Below, piece after piece: positions 43,697 through 52,404 of a DNA stretch of 64,000 nt. The notes below the pieces were generated by a model. The model was not told where the DNA came from. It searched no databases and worked only from the letters and a program-made list of their open reading frames with translations. A program made the translations under genes and the position numbers. The stretch is from the NCBI RefSeq assembly GCF_000763385.1, contig NZ_JQFA01000002.1:2480001-2544000 (forward strand). Reading direction: 5' to 3'. The DNA is from Leptolyngbya sp. KIOST-1. GTDB taxonomy: Bacteria; Cyanobacteriota; Cyanobacteriia; Phormidesmidales; Phormidesmidaceae. The stretch's first letter is position 1. Every line of letters starts with the position of its first letter.

Positions 43697-45070
43697 ATGA
43701 CCTTCCTGTTCTCCTCCCGTGGCGTGCCAACGGCGGCGATGATGGTGGGCATTTTGCTCACCTGCTGCGCCGGACGGTCCAATCCCCTGGCTACCGTTCC
43801 CCTTGCTCCTGGGGCGGGGGGCGAGAACGGGGCGGCGATCGCCGCCCACGACCCCTGGCAGCAGGCCGTGGGCGAAGCCACCCAGGCCACCCAACTGGCC
43901 GCCACAGCTACTACCGCCGCCCAGTGGCATCAGGCGGCGGGGGCCTGGGGTCGAGCGGTGGCCCTACTGCAAGACCTGCCCGCCGATGACCCCCGCCAGG
44001 TGTTTGGCCAGCGCAAGGCGCTGGAGTACCAGCAAAACCTTTACCTGGCCCAGCGGCAGGCGGCTCAGCAGGGACTGCCCCGCGCGTTTCCGGCCCTGGG
44101 CAGTGACGTGCTCGACGAGCAGGTCAGTCTGTACCGCGCCTACGTAGCGGCTCAGGGGCCGCCCGATGTGCTGATTGTGGGCAGCTCGCGAGCGCTACAG
44201 GGGGTCGATCCCCAGGTGCTTCAGCAGGCGCTGGCGGCCCAGGGCTATCCCGGCCTGCGGGTCTACAACTTTAGCGTCAACGGAGCGACCGCCCAGGTGG
44301 TGAGCTTCCTGACCCGGCAACTCCTGGCCCCCGACCTGCACCCGCGACTGATTGTCTGGGCGGAGGGGTCGCGCGGGTTCAACAGCGGCCGCTTCGATCG
44401 CACCTTTGCCGAAATTCTCGCCTCCCCCGGCTATGCCGCCGTCCGCGACGGTGCGGTGCTCACCCTGGACGATCGAGAGAAATCGCCAGTGGCCGCCGCC
44501 AATGGTGACCCGACAGCCGCTGCCCCCCCAGCGCCCGAGTTTGGCACCATTCCCCCCAGCCCGATCAACGCCCAGGGGTTTTTAGCCGTCAACGACCAGT
44601 TCAACCCGGCAGTGTATTACCGCAGCTTTCCCCGGGTGCGGGGCCAGTACGACAACGCCTACCGCCCCTTTCGCCTGGAGGGGGTGCAGACGGTGTCCTT
44701 TGAAGCCCTGACCCAGTTTCTGCGGGGGCAAAACATTCCCCTGGTGTTTGTGAACCTGCCCCTCAGCAACGACTATTTAGATGGGGTGCGGCTGGGCTAC
44801 GAACGCCAATTTCAGCGATTTTTGCAGGGCTGGGCCAACCGGGGTACCCTCACCCTGGTGGATCTGCTAGAGGAATGGCGCTGGCAGTCGCACCTGTTTG
44901 CCGACCCCAGCCACATCAACCGCTACGGGGCCCGCGAAGTGGCCCGCCTGCTGGCCGCCGACCCCCGCATTCCCTGGCCCAGGCCTGCGGCGGAGGCTGC
45001 ACCGACTGAGCCTGAGGCAGCGCCGCCTGAACCTGAGACAGAGGCTGTGCCCCCTAGGTCAGAGAACTAG
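43697..45070 (+). CDS. SGNH-hydrolase-like protein (DUF1574-like), probably exported
   Basis: A 457-residue protein with a hydrophobic N-terminal stretch (AAMMVGILLTCCAGRS) that could be a lipoprotein signal with the lipobox LLTC. A helical region rich in Ala and Gln follows. The catalytic-like domain starts near residue 150 with PDVLIVGSSRALQGVDP (block I serine in GSSR), continues with VYNFSVNGATAQVVSFLTRQ (asparagine/glycine blocks) and ends with DPSHINRYGA (block V Asp-His). These are the hallmarks of SGNH-fold deacylases or acetyl-transfer proteins in polysaccharide modification. The C-terminal ~30 residues are Pro/Glu-rich. The exact substrate is unknown. Confidence 0.72.
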   Translation: MTFLFSSRGVPTAAMMVGILLTCCAGRSNPLATVPLAPGAGGENGAAIAAHDPWQQAVGEATQATQLAATATTAAQWHQAAGAWGRAVALLQDLPADDPRQVFGQRKALEYQQNLYLAQRQAAQQGLPRAFPALGSDVLDEQVSLYRAYVAAQGPPDVLIVGSSRALQGVDPQVLQQALAAQGYPGLRVYNFSVNGATAQVVSFLTRQLLAPDLHPRLIVWAEGSRGFNSGRFDRTFAEILASPGYAAVRDGAVLTLDDREKSPVAAANGDPTAAAPPAPEFGTIPPSPINAQGFLAVNDQFNPAVYYRSFPRVRGQYDNAYRPFRLEGVQTVSFEALTQFLRGQNIPLVFVNLPLSNDYLDGVRLGYERQFQRFLQGWANRGTLTLVDLLEEWRWQSHLFADPSHINRYGAREVARLLAADPRIPWPRPAAEAAPTEPEAAPPEPETEAVPPRSEN

Positions 45071-45117
45071 CACCGCTGCGCGGAATTCAAAATGCAAAGT
45101 TCAAAATTCTCAGTCCT

Positions 45118-45789
45118 TCACACGTCCTGAATATCCGGCCCGTGGCTGTCTGGCGGTAGCGGGGGTGGCCTGCGCTGCTGCCACTGCTCCAGGTCGGCGG
45201 GGGTGTTGAGGTTGGCCAGCATGGCGTCGTTGACCTGGGCGATCGGTAAGACCGGGTGCTGGTGGAGCCAGCCCTGCAGCGATCGCCCCGAAGATGCGAT
45301 CGCGTACTGCCGCAGCGACTCCAGGGCCGTGGCCCGGTAGAACCCACACAGCGGCTCCCAGCGCTGCTGACGCTGGGGCAGGTAGGCCAGGTAGGGCGAG
45401 GGAATGGCGGCCAATTCGGTGCGCCAGGTGGCCAGGGTGGTTGCGGATAGGTTGGGCATATCGCAGGCCAGCACCAGCACCCAGTCGGGGCTACCCCCAG
45501 GCCGATTTTGAAACCAGCTCAGCGCCTGAACCAGGGCCACCAGCGGGCCTGGAAAGGTTTCGGGCAGCTCCGGCAGGGGGTGCTCTGGGATGAACTGCAC
45601 CGAGGCGGGCAGGAGCGGGCGGTAGCGATCGCCCCAGGAGGTGACCACGTACACCGCGTCGGCACCGGCGATCGCTACCCGGCAGGTGCGCTGAATCAGT
45701 GTTTCAGACCCCAGCGAAATCAGAGCTTTGTCGCGGCCCATGCGCGAGCTGCGCCCCCCGGCCAGCACCACCGCCGCCACCGCTGTCAT
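45118..45789 (-). CDS. mobA: Molybdenum cofactor guanylyltransferase
   Basis: A 223-residue nucleotidyltransferase that attaches GMP to molybdopterin, making the MGD cofactor for enzymes such as nitrate reductase. The N-terminal LAGGRSSRMGRDKALISLG is the diagnostic loop; LVLACDMPNLS carries the metal-binding aspartate, and QQRWEPLCGFYR and AMLANLNTPADL are typical of the C-terminal half. It is the only molybdenum cofactor gene in the window, although msrP at 28823-29809 encodes a molybdoenzyme that uses the simpler form. It is convergent with the SGNH-like gene, 47 bases apart. Confidence 0.92.
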   Translation of the reverse strand: MTAVAAVVLAGGRSSRMGRDKALISLGSETLIQRTCRVAIAGADAVYVVTSWGDRYRPLLPASVQFIPEHPLPELPETFPGPLVALVQALSWFQNRPGGSPDWVLVLACDMPNLSATTLATWRTELAAIPSPYLAYLPQRQQRWEPLCGFYRATALESLRQYAIASSGRSLQGWLHQHPVLPIAQVNDAMLANLNTPADLEQWQQRRPPPLPPDSHGPDIQDV

Positions 45790-45843
45790 CGCGGTCCCTC
45801 GCCGTCCACCATCGCTCTCAAAGTCAATATCCGGCTCAACCGG

Positions 45844-46560
45844 TCACACTTTGCCCTTTACCCCGCCGCCCAGGGCCACCCGGCGCAGCCGAGCGGTCTC
45901 AGCCTCGGCCAACCCCTTAAAGAAATAAATGACCCCAGTCAGCCCGGCCAGCACCATGTAAAACAGGCGAATGCCCACCCCGGCACCGTCAAAGACCATG
46001 GAAAACACCCCCGGCTCAATGCCGCTGAAGCGGGTTAGCTCGGAGCGAAACCACTTCTGGTCTTCGGCCATCCGCTCCAGCTCCTCAACGGAGGCGGGCA
46101 GAATGGGCATGCGGGTGGTGGTGGTGTAGTACCCCCAAAACCCCTGGCTTCCCCCCTCGCGGCTGAGGGCCTGGTTGGCCAGGGCGGTGATTTGCTGGCG
46201 AGTCAGCGTGGACTGGGCGGTGAGCTGGCCGAGCCACAGCTGGTGCCGCAGCCAGTAGCTGCTAAAAAACACCAGGGGCAGGGCGACCAGCAGGGCGATC
46301 GCCTTGATTCCCAGGGGGGTCTTGGCCGACAGGTGGCGGGTGGCGCTGCCCAGCCCAAACCCCAGGAAGGCAAACAGCACAATCACGCTGAACTCAATGA
46401 TCTCCAGGCTTTTGAGCCAGCCCCCCAAAATCGGAATGGGGTGCAGAAAAAGCTCCGCCGCCCAGGTGACTAAAAACCGCGCTCCGATCACGGCAGCAAT
46501 GACGACGAGGACCGTCAGCAAATACCTGGCAACGTTGGCGGGGGGGCGCGGGGTGGGCAT
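45844..46560 (-). CDS. Hypothetical multi-pass membrane protein
   Basis: A 238-residue protein with four likely membrane segments: YLLTVLVVIAAVIGARFLV, IIEFSVIVLFAFLGFGLG, AIALLVALPLVFFSSYWL and the C-terminal GIRLFYMVLAGLTGVIYFF. Between segments three and four is a ~90-residue loop with TRQQITALANQALSREGG. I do not recognise the family. It lies 54 bases upstream of mobA on the same strand and may be cotranscribed with it. Confidence 0.65.
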   Translation of the reverse strand: MPTPRPPANVARYLLTVLVVIAAVIGARFLVTWAAELFLHPIPILGGWLKSLEIIEFSVIVLFAFLGFGLGSATRHLSAKTPLGIKAIALLVALPLVFFSSYWLRHQLWLGQLTAQSTLTRQQITALANQALSREGGSQGFWGYYTTTTRMPILPASVEELERMAEDQKWFRSELTRFSGIEPGVFSMVFDGAGVGIRLFYMVLAGLTGVIYFFKGLAEAETARLRRVALGGGVKGKV

Positions 46561-46666
46561 GGCTGGGCGAGGGGAAACGGGATGACGAGCAGCGGTTCCC
46601 CCTAATCATAATGATGCAGCGCCAGAGAGCGCCGTTTGCTCCAGAAAAGTCAACGCTCCGGTGGCC

Positions 46667-47752
46667 CTACGCCGTTTGCAGTTCCCCCAACCGATCGGGG
46701 ATAAAGGCCCCTTTTTCGGTCACGATCGCGGTGATCAACCGGGCCGGGGTCAGGTCAGAGGCGGGGTTGTAGACGTCGGCCCCGCCGGGAACAACGGTGA
46801 CCTGTTGCCCACCCCGCACTGCGGTCTGGCTGTAGCCCAACTGGTAAATTTCTTCCGGCGGGTGCTCGGCGATCGCCATCCCCTCTCCCGTGGCCACGCC
46901 AAAGTCGATCGTGGAAATCGGGGCCGCCACCAGGAAGGGGAGCCGGTGGGCCTGGGCCAGCACAGCCAGGCTGTAGGTGCCGATCTTGCTGATCGTGTCG
47001 CCATTGCCGGCAATGCGATCGGCCCCGGCCAGCACAGCGTGGACGAGCCCCTGCTGCATGCAGTGGGCGGCCATGCTGTCGGTAATCACCGTCACCGGAA
47101 TGCCCTCCTGCACGCATTCCCAGGCGGTCAGCCGCGACCCCTGAAAGGTGGGGCGAGTTTCGGCGGCGTAGACCCGCTCCAGGCGACCCGCCTGCCACAG
47201 CGATCGCATCATGCCCAGGGAGGTGCCATAGCCCGAGGTAGCTAGCGCCCCGTGGTTACAGTGGGTCAGCACCGTGAGCTTGGCTGGGGAATTGGGCAAC
47301 ACCTGCAGGCCAAAGTCCCCAATCGCGTGGCAGAGGCGAAAATCCTCGGCCTGCATGGCCTGGGCCTGGGCCAGCAGCTGCACCCTCAGGGCCTCGATCG
47401 AAGCAGTGGAGTGGTGCACCACCCTCAGCATGGTGTCCACCGCCCACTGCAGGTGGGCCTTGTCGGGCCGGGTCTGCTTAAACTGCTCGCCAATCGCCTC
47501 GATCCGCTCCCAAAAGGCGGTGGGGTCGTCAGTCTGAATTTCGGTGGCCCCCAGGTAGAGGCCGTAGGCCGCCGCAATGCCCAGGGCAGACCCGCCCTGC
47601 ACAATGCCCGACCGCAGCGATCGCACCACGTCGTCGCAGCGGTGGATCGACACAATGTTGTACCGCTCTGGCAGCTGCCGCTGGTCAATCAGCACCAGGT
47701 GGTCGTCTTGCCAGAGCACGGGGTAAACGTGGGTATCGCTGGGAGCAATCAT
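46667..47752 (-). CDS. mtnA: S-methyl-5-thioribose-1-phosphate isomerase-like protein
   Basis: A 361-residue member of the eIF2B/MtnA family. MtnA converts methylthioribose-1-phosphate to methylthioribulose-1-phosphate in methionine salvage. The catalytic cysteine is in VLTHCNHGALATSGYG and the catalytic aspartate in GADRIAGNGDTISKIG, both retained. The substrate-phosphate signature that normally reads RGAPAIGIAAAYG is here QGGSALGIAAAYG, a notable change. The start is taken as the ATG at 47752; the frame runs to 47791. No other methionine-salvage gene is adjacent. Another family member (for example ribose-1,5-bisphosphate isomerase) seems less likely. Confidence 0.82.
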   Translation of the reverse strand: MIAPSDTHVYPVLWQDDHLVLIDQRQLPERYNIVSIHRCDDVVRSLRSGIVQGGSALGIAAAYGLYLGATEIQTDDPTAFWERIEAIGEQFKQTRPDKAHLQWAVDTMLRVVHHSTASIEALRVQLLAQAQAMQAEDFRLCHAIGDFGLQVLPNSPAKLTVLTHCNHGALATSGYGTSLGMMRSLWQAGRLERVYAAETRPTFQGSRLTAWECVQEGIPVTVITDSMAAHCMQQGLVHAVLAGADRIAGNGDTISKIGTYSLAVLAQAHRLPFLVAAPISTIDFGVATGEGMAIAEHPPEEIYQLGYSQTAVRGGQQVTVVPGGADVYNPASDLTPARLITAIVTEKGAFIPDRLGELQTA

Positions 47753-47954
47753 GGCAGCTCTAGGGAAATAGGGGGCAGGCAGGCATCCCATGCCCTTCAG
47801 TATGGAGGTTTCTTCGCCGCTGTCAATTCATCCCCGCCCCTGCAGGGAAGGTTTTAGGGCGGCCATTGAACACGATTGATCACGATCACAATCCTCTGTC
47901 CGGAGCATAGCTGATCCCCGCTGGAGGTTAAAGCGACACCCCAGGAGAGCCACT

Positions 47955-49754
47955 ATGTTTACCCTGCGCTTTGCCACCGTTGACTACCGCCCCGATCGCC
48001 AGATCACCCTCCGCACCAACCTGGACAACTGGACCAAAGATATTCCCGGCCTCTACGAAAATGGAGCCTGGCGCTTCGAGCTGCCCGTTGCCCGCTACGG
48101 CGGCGGCTTCACCTTCAAGTTTGTGCTGGAGCGCACCTACTGGCAAACCGGCCCCGACCTGTTTCTGCAGCCCGTGCCGGGCGGCGACTACTTCTATGCG
48201 GCCCCCACCGTCACCTTTCCGCCCCTGTCGGAGCTGGTGGTGGAAAATCCCCACGTGCAGCAGCAGTTCTTTCCCCCCAACCTGGACGAAAATCGCCTCT
48301 ACGACGTGATTGTAGTGGGCTCCGGCATTGGCGGCGGCATTCTGGCCGACCAGCTCTCTGACCTGGGCCTGGATGTGCTGGTGCTGGAGGCGGGCAGCTA
48401 CCTGTTCCCCACCCACACCGCCAACCTGCCCCGCCAGCACCGCGTCGGCCAGTTCGACAAGCATGTCTGGAACCTCTACGAACGCTTCAAGGTGCAGAAC
48501 TTTGCCAACGGCTTTGGCTCCACCTTCGACGGCGGTCAGGCCTTCAACCTGGGCGGCAAATCGATCTTCTGGGGCGGCCTGATTCCCCGCATGGCCTGGT
48601 GGGAGCTCGATCGCTGGCCCCGCAGCCTGCGCTGGTTTCTGGAGGGCGGCGGCTACCAGCAGGCCGAAGACCTGATGAACCGCGTGCCCCTGCCCCCCAC
48701 CCCCTACCGCCGCCGCGTCAAGCAGTTTCTGCGCCAAACCCTGGCCGAGTTCACCGCCTTCGACGCCCCGATGGCAGTGCAGTACTCCAACCCCCAAGAC
48801 CTCAGCACCGTGCCCACCGGCATGTTTTCCACCGCCGACCTGCTCACCGAGTCGATGCTGACCGATGGCCCCCAGGGCAACCAGCACCTGTTCATCAACC
48901 TCAACCACCCCGTCAGCCGGGTGGAGACCCAGGGCAACCGGGTGAGCCGCGTGGTGGCCTACGACCTGATTGCCCAGCAGGAGCGCAGCTACCAGGGGCG
49001 GGCGGTGGTGCTCTGCGCGGGCACCGTCGAAAGCGCCAAAATTGCCCAGCTCAGCGGCCTGGCGGACCCCACCAACAAAATTGGCGTCGGCATTACCGAC
49101 CACCCCATCTACTTCACCCACTTTGCCCTGCCCGCCACCGCCGACCTCTACGACCCCAACAGCACCAGCAAAGTGCTGCTCCAGCCCAACGATGGCCCCA
49201 CCCGTCCGTACAACATCGTGCTGGAGTTTGGGGCCGACTTTAACCAGGGCCGCTATGTCGATCTAGCCCTGCTGGAGCGCCACCGCCGCGAACGGGGCAA
49301 CGTCATGCTCTGCGAAATTGTGTTTTTGATGGATGCGCCCCTGATGGAGCAAAACACGATTCAGCAGGCTGGCCCCGCCTACGCCAGGCCCGTCGTGCAG
49401 ATGCAGCCCAGCCCCCTCGGCGACCAGTACTACGGCGCAATGAGCGCGCTCAAAGACCAGCTGATCGCCGCTTTGGGCGGGCAACCCCTGGTCAACAACG
49501 ACCTCAGCCTCAGAGTCGCCGGGCTGGGCGGGGTGGCCCACGAGGTCGGCAGCCTGCGGATGAGCGGCGAAACCCCAGACGGTCAGTCGCTCAACGATGG
49601 CGTGGTCGATACGGACCTCAAGTTTTTGGCCTACGACAACCTCTACGCCTGCGATCTGTCGGTGTTTCCCTCCTCGCCAGCAGCGAACCCCACCCTGACC
49701 CTGGCCGCCCTGGCCATTCGCCTGGCCGAACACCTGCGAGAGGTGATCGGATAA
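47955..49754 (+). CDS. GMC-type FAD oxidoreductase with N-terminal starch-binding-like domain
   Basis: A 599-residue fusion. Residues 1-~90 form a small beta domain (ITLRTNLDNWTKDIPG; FTFKFVLERTYWQTGPDLF) resembling the CBM20/48 starch-binding fold. From residue 115 comes an FAD Rossmann domain with YDVIVVGSGIGGGILADQL (GxGxxG at 122-127), VLVLEAGSYLFP, a GKSIFWGGLIPRM segment, VVLCAGTVESAKIAQLSG, and a C-terminal GMC-like end with HEVGSLRMSG and NLYACDLSVFPSSPAANPTL (NPT motif). The family oxidises alcohols or sugars with FAD. AGGAG lies before the ATG at a normal distance. No signal peptide is seen, so it should be cytosolic. The substrate may be a polysaccharide or sugar, an inference from the N-terminal domain. 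Confidence 0.85.
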   Translation: MFTLRFATVDYRPDRQITLRTNLDNWTKDIPGLYENGAWRFELPVARYGGGFTFKFVLERTYWQTGPDLFLQPVPGGDYFYAAPTVTFPPLSELVVENPHVQQQFFPPNLDENRLYDVIVVGSGIGGGILADQLSDLGLDVLVLEAGSYLFPTHTANLPRQHRVGQFDKHVWNLYERFKVQNFANGFGSTFDGGQAFNLGGKSIFWGGLIPRMAWWELDRWPRSLRWFLEGGGYQQAEDLMNRVPLPPTPYRRRVKQFLRQTLAEFTAFDAPMAVQYSNPQDLSTVPTGMFSTADLLTESMLTDGPQGNQHLFINLNHPVSRVETQGNRVSRVVAYDLIAQQERSYQGRAVVLCAGTVESAKIAQLSGLADPTNKIGVGITDHPIYFTHFALPATADLYDPNSTSKVLLQPNDGPTRPYNIVLEFGADFNQGRYVDLALLERHRRERGNVMLCEIVFLMDAPLMEQNTIQQAGPAYARPVVQMQPSPLGDQYYGAMSALKDQLIAALGGQPLVNNDLSLRVAGLGGVAHEVGSLRMSGETPDGQSLNDGVVDTDLKFLAYDNLYACDLSVFPSSPAANPTLTLAALAIRLAEHLREVIG

Positions 49755-49936
49755 CCACTCCCCAGACCCTAGACCTACCATTCCCGACCCCAGGAACTTA
49801 TAGACGACAAAATCAGTCAGCAGAAGCTTGGCTGGGCTTGTCTCAGCTTGGGGTTTTGCGGCTGAGCGCTACCCCAGGGGGGGTAACGGCCTCCCCTCCC
49901 TACCGTCTATAGTTCATAGATTGACAATTCCTGCCA

Positions 49937-51598
49937 ATGACTATGACCGCTTCGTCCCGCAACTTTCCATCCGAGTCGAAACCGCTGGGGGGCCGTTACC
50001 GCCTGCTGCAGCCCCTGGGAGTCGGGGGCTTTGGGCAGACCTTTAGCGCCCAGGATTTGCACCTGCCGGGGCATCCGATCTGCGTGGTGAAGCAGCTCCA
50101 GCCCCAGGTGAGCACCCCTGAGGAGTTGCAGACGGCGCGGCGACTGTTTGATACCGAGGCCCAGACCCTTTACCGGCTGGGGTCGCACCCGCAGATTCCG
50201 GGGCTGCTGGCCCACTTTGAGGAAGATCAGGAGTTTTACCTGGCCCAGGAGTATGTCGAAGGGCACGCCCTGACCGAGGAGTTGGGTACGCCCTGGAGCG
50301 AGGCCCAGGTAACGGCTTTTCTGGGCGATTTGCTGGGGATTTTGGCTTTTGTGCACGGCCACGGTGTCATTCATCGCGACATCAAGCCGTCGAATTTGAT
50401 TCGCCGCGCGGGCGACAACCGCATCGTGCTGATTGACTTTGGCGCGGTGAAGCAGGTCAGCAGCCAGGCTACCGCCCTGCGATCGCACCTCAGCCACACC
50501 ATTTCCATTGGCACCCAGGGGTACATGCCCAGCGAACAGGTGGCGGGGCGGCCCCAGTTTAGCAGCGACATCTATGCGGTCGGCATCCTAGGCATTCAGG
50601 CTTTGACCGGGTACCCGCCCACGGAGCTGCACCCCGACCCCCACAGCGGCGAGCTGGAGTGGCGGCACCTTGCCACCAAGGCCCACCCGGCCCTGGTGGA
50701 GGTGCTGGATACCATGGTGCGCTACGACTTTCGCACCCGCTACACCACCGCCGCCGAGGCGCTGGCGGCGCTGCGGAGCCTGCCCCCGGCCCTGAGTCGG
50801 TACGTACCCCAAGCGGAGATAGCCGCCCTCGGCCAGTTGCCCAGAACCACCGTCCCCACGGTGGCGGTCGGGCGACGACGCGACACCCGACTCACCACCC
50901 AGGCTGCGGCCCCCCGGACCTCGGCCCAGGCTCTGGCTCGACGGCGAGATTATTCCCCGGCGTCGCCCTGGCTGCCGCTGGTGGCGGGGGCGCTGGCGGT
51001 AGGTGTGGCGGCGATCGCGGCCCTTGTGGGCTGGCAGGCCTGGCGCTCAGCCTCTTCCCCCGAGGCCGAAACCCCGATCGCAACCACCGCCCCCGCAGAC
51101 CCCGATCCGGTGGAGGCAGCGCCTGAGACCCCTACCCCGCCCCCCGCTGCCGCTGAACCCGCCGCCGAGCCCGAGGCCGAGGCCGAGCCCCCGGCCACCC
51201 CAGAACCAGCGGCGACCACCGCTCCGTCCCCCGCCGAGGATGCCCCTGCACCAGCCCCCGCCTCTGACCTCACCCCAGAGGCGGCCCAGGCGACGGTCAG
51301 TGCCCTGTACGGCTACGTCTCGAGCCAGGCGTGGGATGCGGCGCGATCGCAGTTTGGCGGTTCCCTGGCCCAGCAGTTTGACCCCGGATTTTTTGCCCAG
51401 TTCGATCGCGTCTCGGTGGAGAACCTGCGAGTGACCGGGCAAACCGCCAACACCGTGGAATTTTTGGGCGAGAATACCTACGTCTACCCCGATGGCTCCA
51501 CCCAGCGCGAGCAGCGCAGCTTCACGGTGCAGATGCAGGACGGTCGGCCCCGCATTGTGGCCTCCAGCTTTAGGGGGGTGGTGCAGCCGCGTCGCTAG
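49937..51598 (+). CDS. Serine/threonine protein kinase with transmembrane helix and C-terminal NTF2/SnoaL-like domain
   Basis: A 553-residue Hanks-type kinase. The glycine loop is PLGVGGFGQTFSAQD, the ATP-binding lysine is in VVKQL, the catalytic loop is VIHRDIKPSNLIRR and the DFG motif is LIDFGAVKQ, followed by GTQGYMPSEQ. After the kinase (~1-280) come a basic linker, one membrane helix (WLPLVAGALAVGVAAIAALVG near residue 345), a Pro/Ala/Glu-rich stretch and a C-terminal ~100-residue domain starting EAAQATVSALYGYVSSQAWD that resembles NTF2/SnoaL-like sensor domains. It would sense an external or periplasmic signal. The gene ends directly before a LanC-like relic. Confidence 0.9.
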   Translation: MTMTASSRNFPSESKPLGGRYRLLQPLGVGGFGQTFSAQDLHLPGHPICVVKQLQPQVSTPEELQTARRLFDTEAQTLYRLGSHPQIPGLLAHFEEDQEFYLAQEYVEGHALTEELGTPWSEAQVTAFLGDLLGILAFVHGHGVIHRDIKPSNLIRRAGDNRIVLIDFGAVKQVSSQATALRSHLSHTISIGTQGYMPSEQVAGRPQFSSDIYAVGILGIQALTGYPPTELHPDPHSGELEWRHLATKAHPALVEVLDTMVRYDFRTRYTTAAEALAALRSLPPALSRYVPQAEIAALGQLPRTTVPTVAVGRRRDTRLTTQAAAPRTSAQALARRRDYSPASPWLPLVAGALAVGVAAIAALVGWQAWRSASSPEAETPIATTAPADPDPVEAAPETPTPPPAAAEPAAEPEAEAEPPATPEPAATTAPSPAEDAPAPAPASDLTPEAAQATVSALYGYVSSQAWDAARSQFGGSLAQQFDPGFFAQFDRVSVENLRVTGQTANTVEFLGENTYVYPDGSTQREQRSFTVQMQDGRPRIVASSFRGVVQPRR

Positions 51599-51605
51599 CG
51601 TTCTG

Positions 51606-51788
51606 GATGAGCGGTGGTTGGAGCGAACGCGCCAGTTTGCCATGCATGCGATCGCGCAATACCAGCGCCAGAAGGAGCGCTACGGGCTGGGGCGCTACAG
51701 CCTGTGGACGGGCGATCTGGGCCTGGCCGTCTACCTGTGGCACTGCATCACCACCGAGGCCGACCTGCCCGGCTTAGATGTTGTGTAA
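51606..51788 (+). pseudogene. C-terminal relic of a LanC-like (lanthionine synthetase C) protein
   Basis: In a frame different from the kinase, the ~60 residues ending at the TAA at 51786-51788 read DERWLERTRQFAMHAIAQYQ then RYSLWTGDLGLAVYLWHCIT and finish LPGLDVV. This has the sequence of the C-terminal end of LanC-like proteins, where (S)L(W/F)xGxxG and a terminal (F/L)P(A/G)(F/L)(E/D) are conserved. The upstream part of this frame is only the shadow of the kinase, and no start codon or ribosome site precedes it. So it is a truncated remnant, presumably left by a deletion that joined the kinase to the end of a former neighbour. Confidence 0.7.
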
Positions 51789-51877
51789 AATTTGGAGAAT
51801 TGACGACACGCCCTGGCGCTAGCCGTGCCCGAAGGGCTATCCGCACAGCAATGCACCGCACAGGAATTGAGTGAGCC

Positions 51878-52315
51878 GTGAGCGACGCCTACTCAACTGA
51901 TTTTAGCCAATGGACCCGCCAAACCGCCCAACTGCTGAGGGAGCGGCGCTGGCAAGACATTGACGTGGCCAATTTGATCGACGAGGTGGAAGATTTGGGC
52001 AAAAGTGAGCGACGGGCGATCGCCAGCCAGCTGACCCGCCTTCTACTCCATCTGCTCAAATGGCAATATCAGCCCCAGCGCCGCTCCGATAGCTGGCTCG
52101 ACTCCATTACCGACGCTCGTACCCAGATTCACTTGGCAATTCAGGATAGCCCTAGCCTCAAGGGCTACCCAGCGGAGCAACTCGCAGACTGCTATCGCCG
52201 CGCCCGCCATCAGGCTGCCACCCAAACAAAGCAAGAGCTTTCGGTGTTTCCAGCCACTTGTCAATATGCTTTGGACCTGATTCTGGCCGAAGACTGGCTC
52301 CCAGAGGGCTATTGA
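51878..52315 (+). CDS. DUF29 domain protein
   Basis: A 145-residue helical protein of the DUF29 family, common and often multi-copy in cyanobacteria. Hallmarks are YSTDFSQWTRQTAQLLRERR, the D-rich DVANLIDEVEDLGKSERRAI segment, LTRLLLHLLKWQYQPQRRSDSW and the C-terminal DCYRRARHQAATQTK and DLILAEDWLPEG. The start is a GTG. The function is unknown; some DUF29 genes accompany mobile elements, and a MITE-like end lies 16 bases downstream. Confidence 0.92.
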   Translation: MSDAYSTDFSQWTRQTAQLLRERRWQDIDVANLIDEVEDLGKSERRAIASQLTRLLLHLLKWQYQPQRRSDSWLDSITDARTQIHLAIQDSPSLKGYPAEQLADCYRRARHQAATQTKQELSVFPATCQYALDLILAEDWLPEGY

Positions 52316-52331
52316 CGGCAAGCGGGCAGCG

Positions 52332-52360
52332 GCGTTGCTGAGGGCAGGTATGATGGGTCC
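52332..52360. mobile_element. Degenerate terminal fragment of the MITE-like element
   Basis: GCGTTGCTGA at 52332 followed by GCAGGTATGATG matches the left end of the element at 18618-18646 in 24 of 29 positions. No second inverted end is found before the next gene, so this is a solo or decayed end. Confidence 0.55.
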
Positions 52361-52404
52361 CACTACCCACGCTCTTTTTGTATTGCCAATCACGTTTAAA
52401 ACCC

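Noticed and set aside
47928-49121. 397-codon frame opposite the GMC oxidoreductase
   Set aside because: Antisense shadow of a gene with FAD-binding and NPT motifs.
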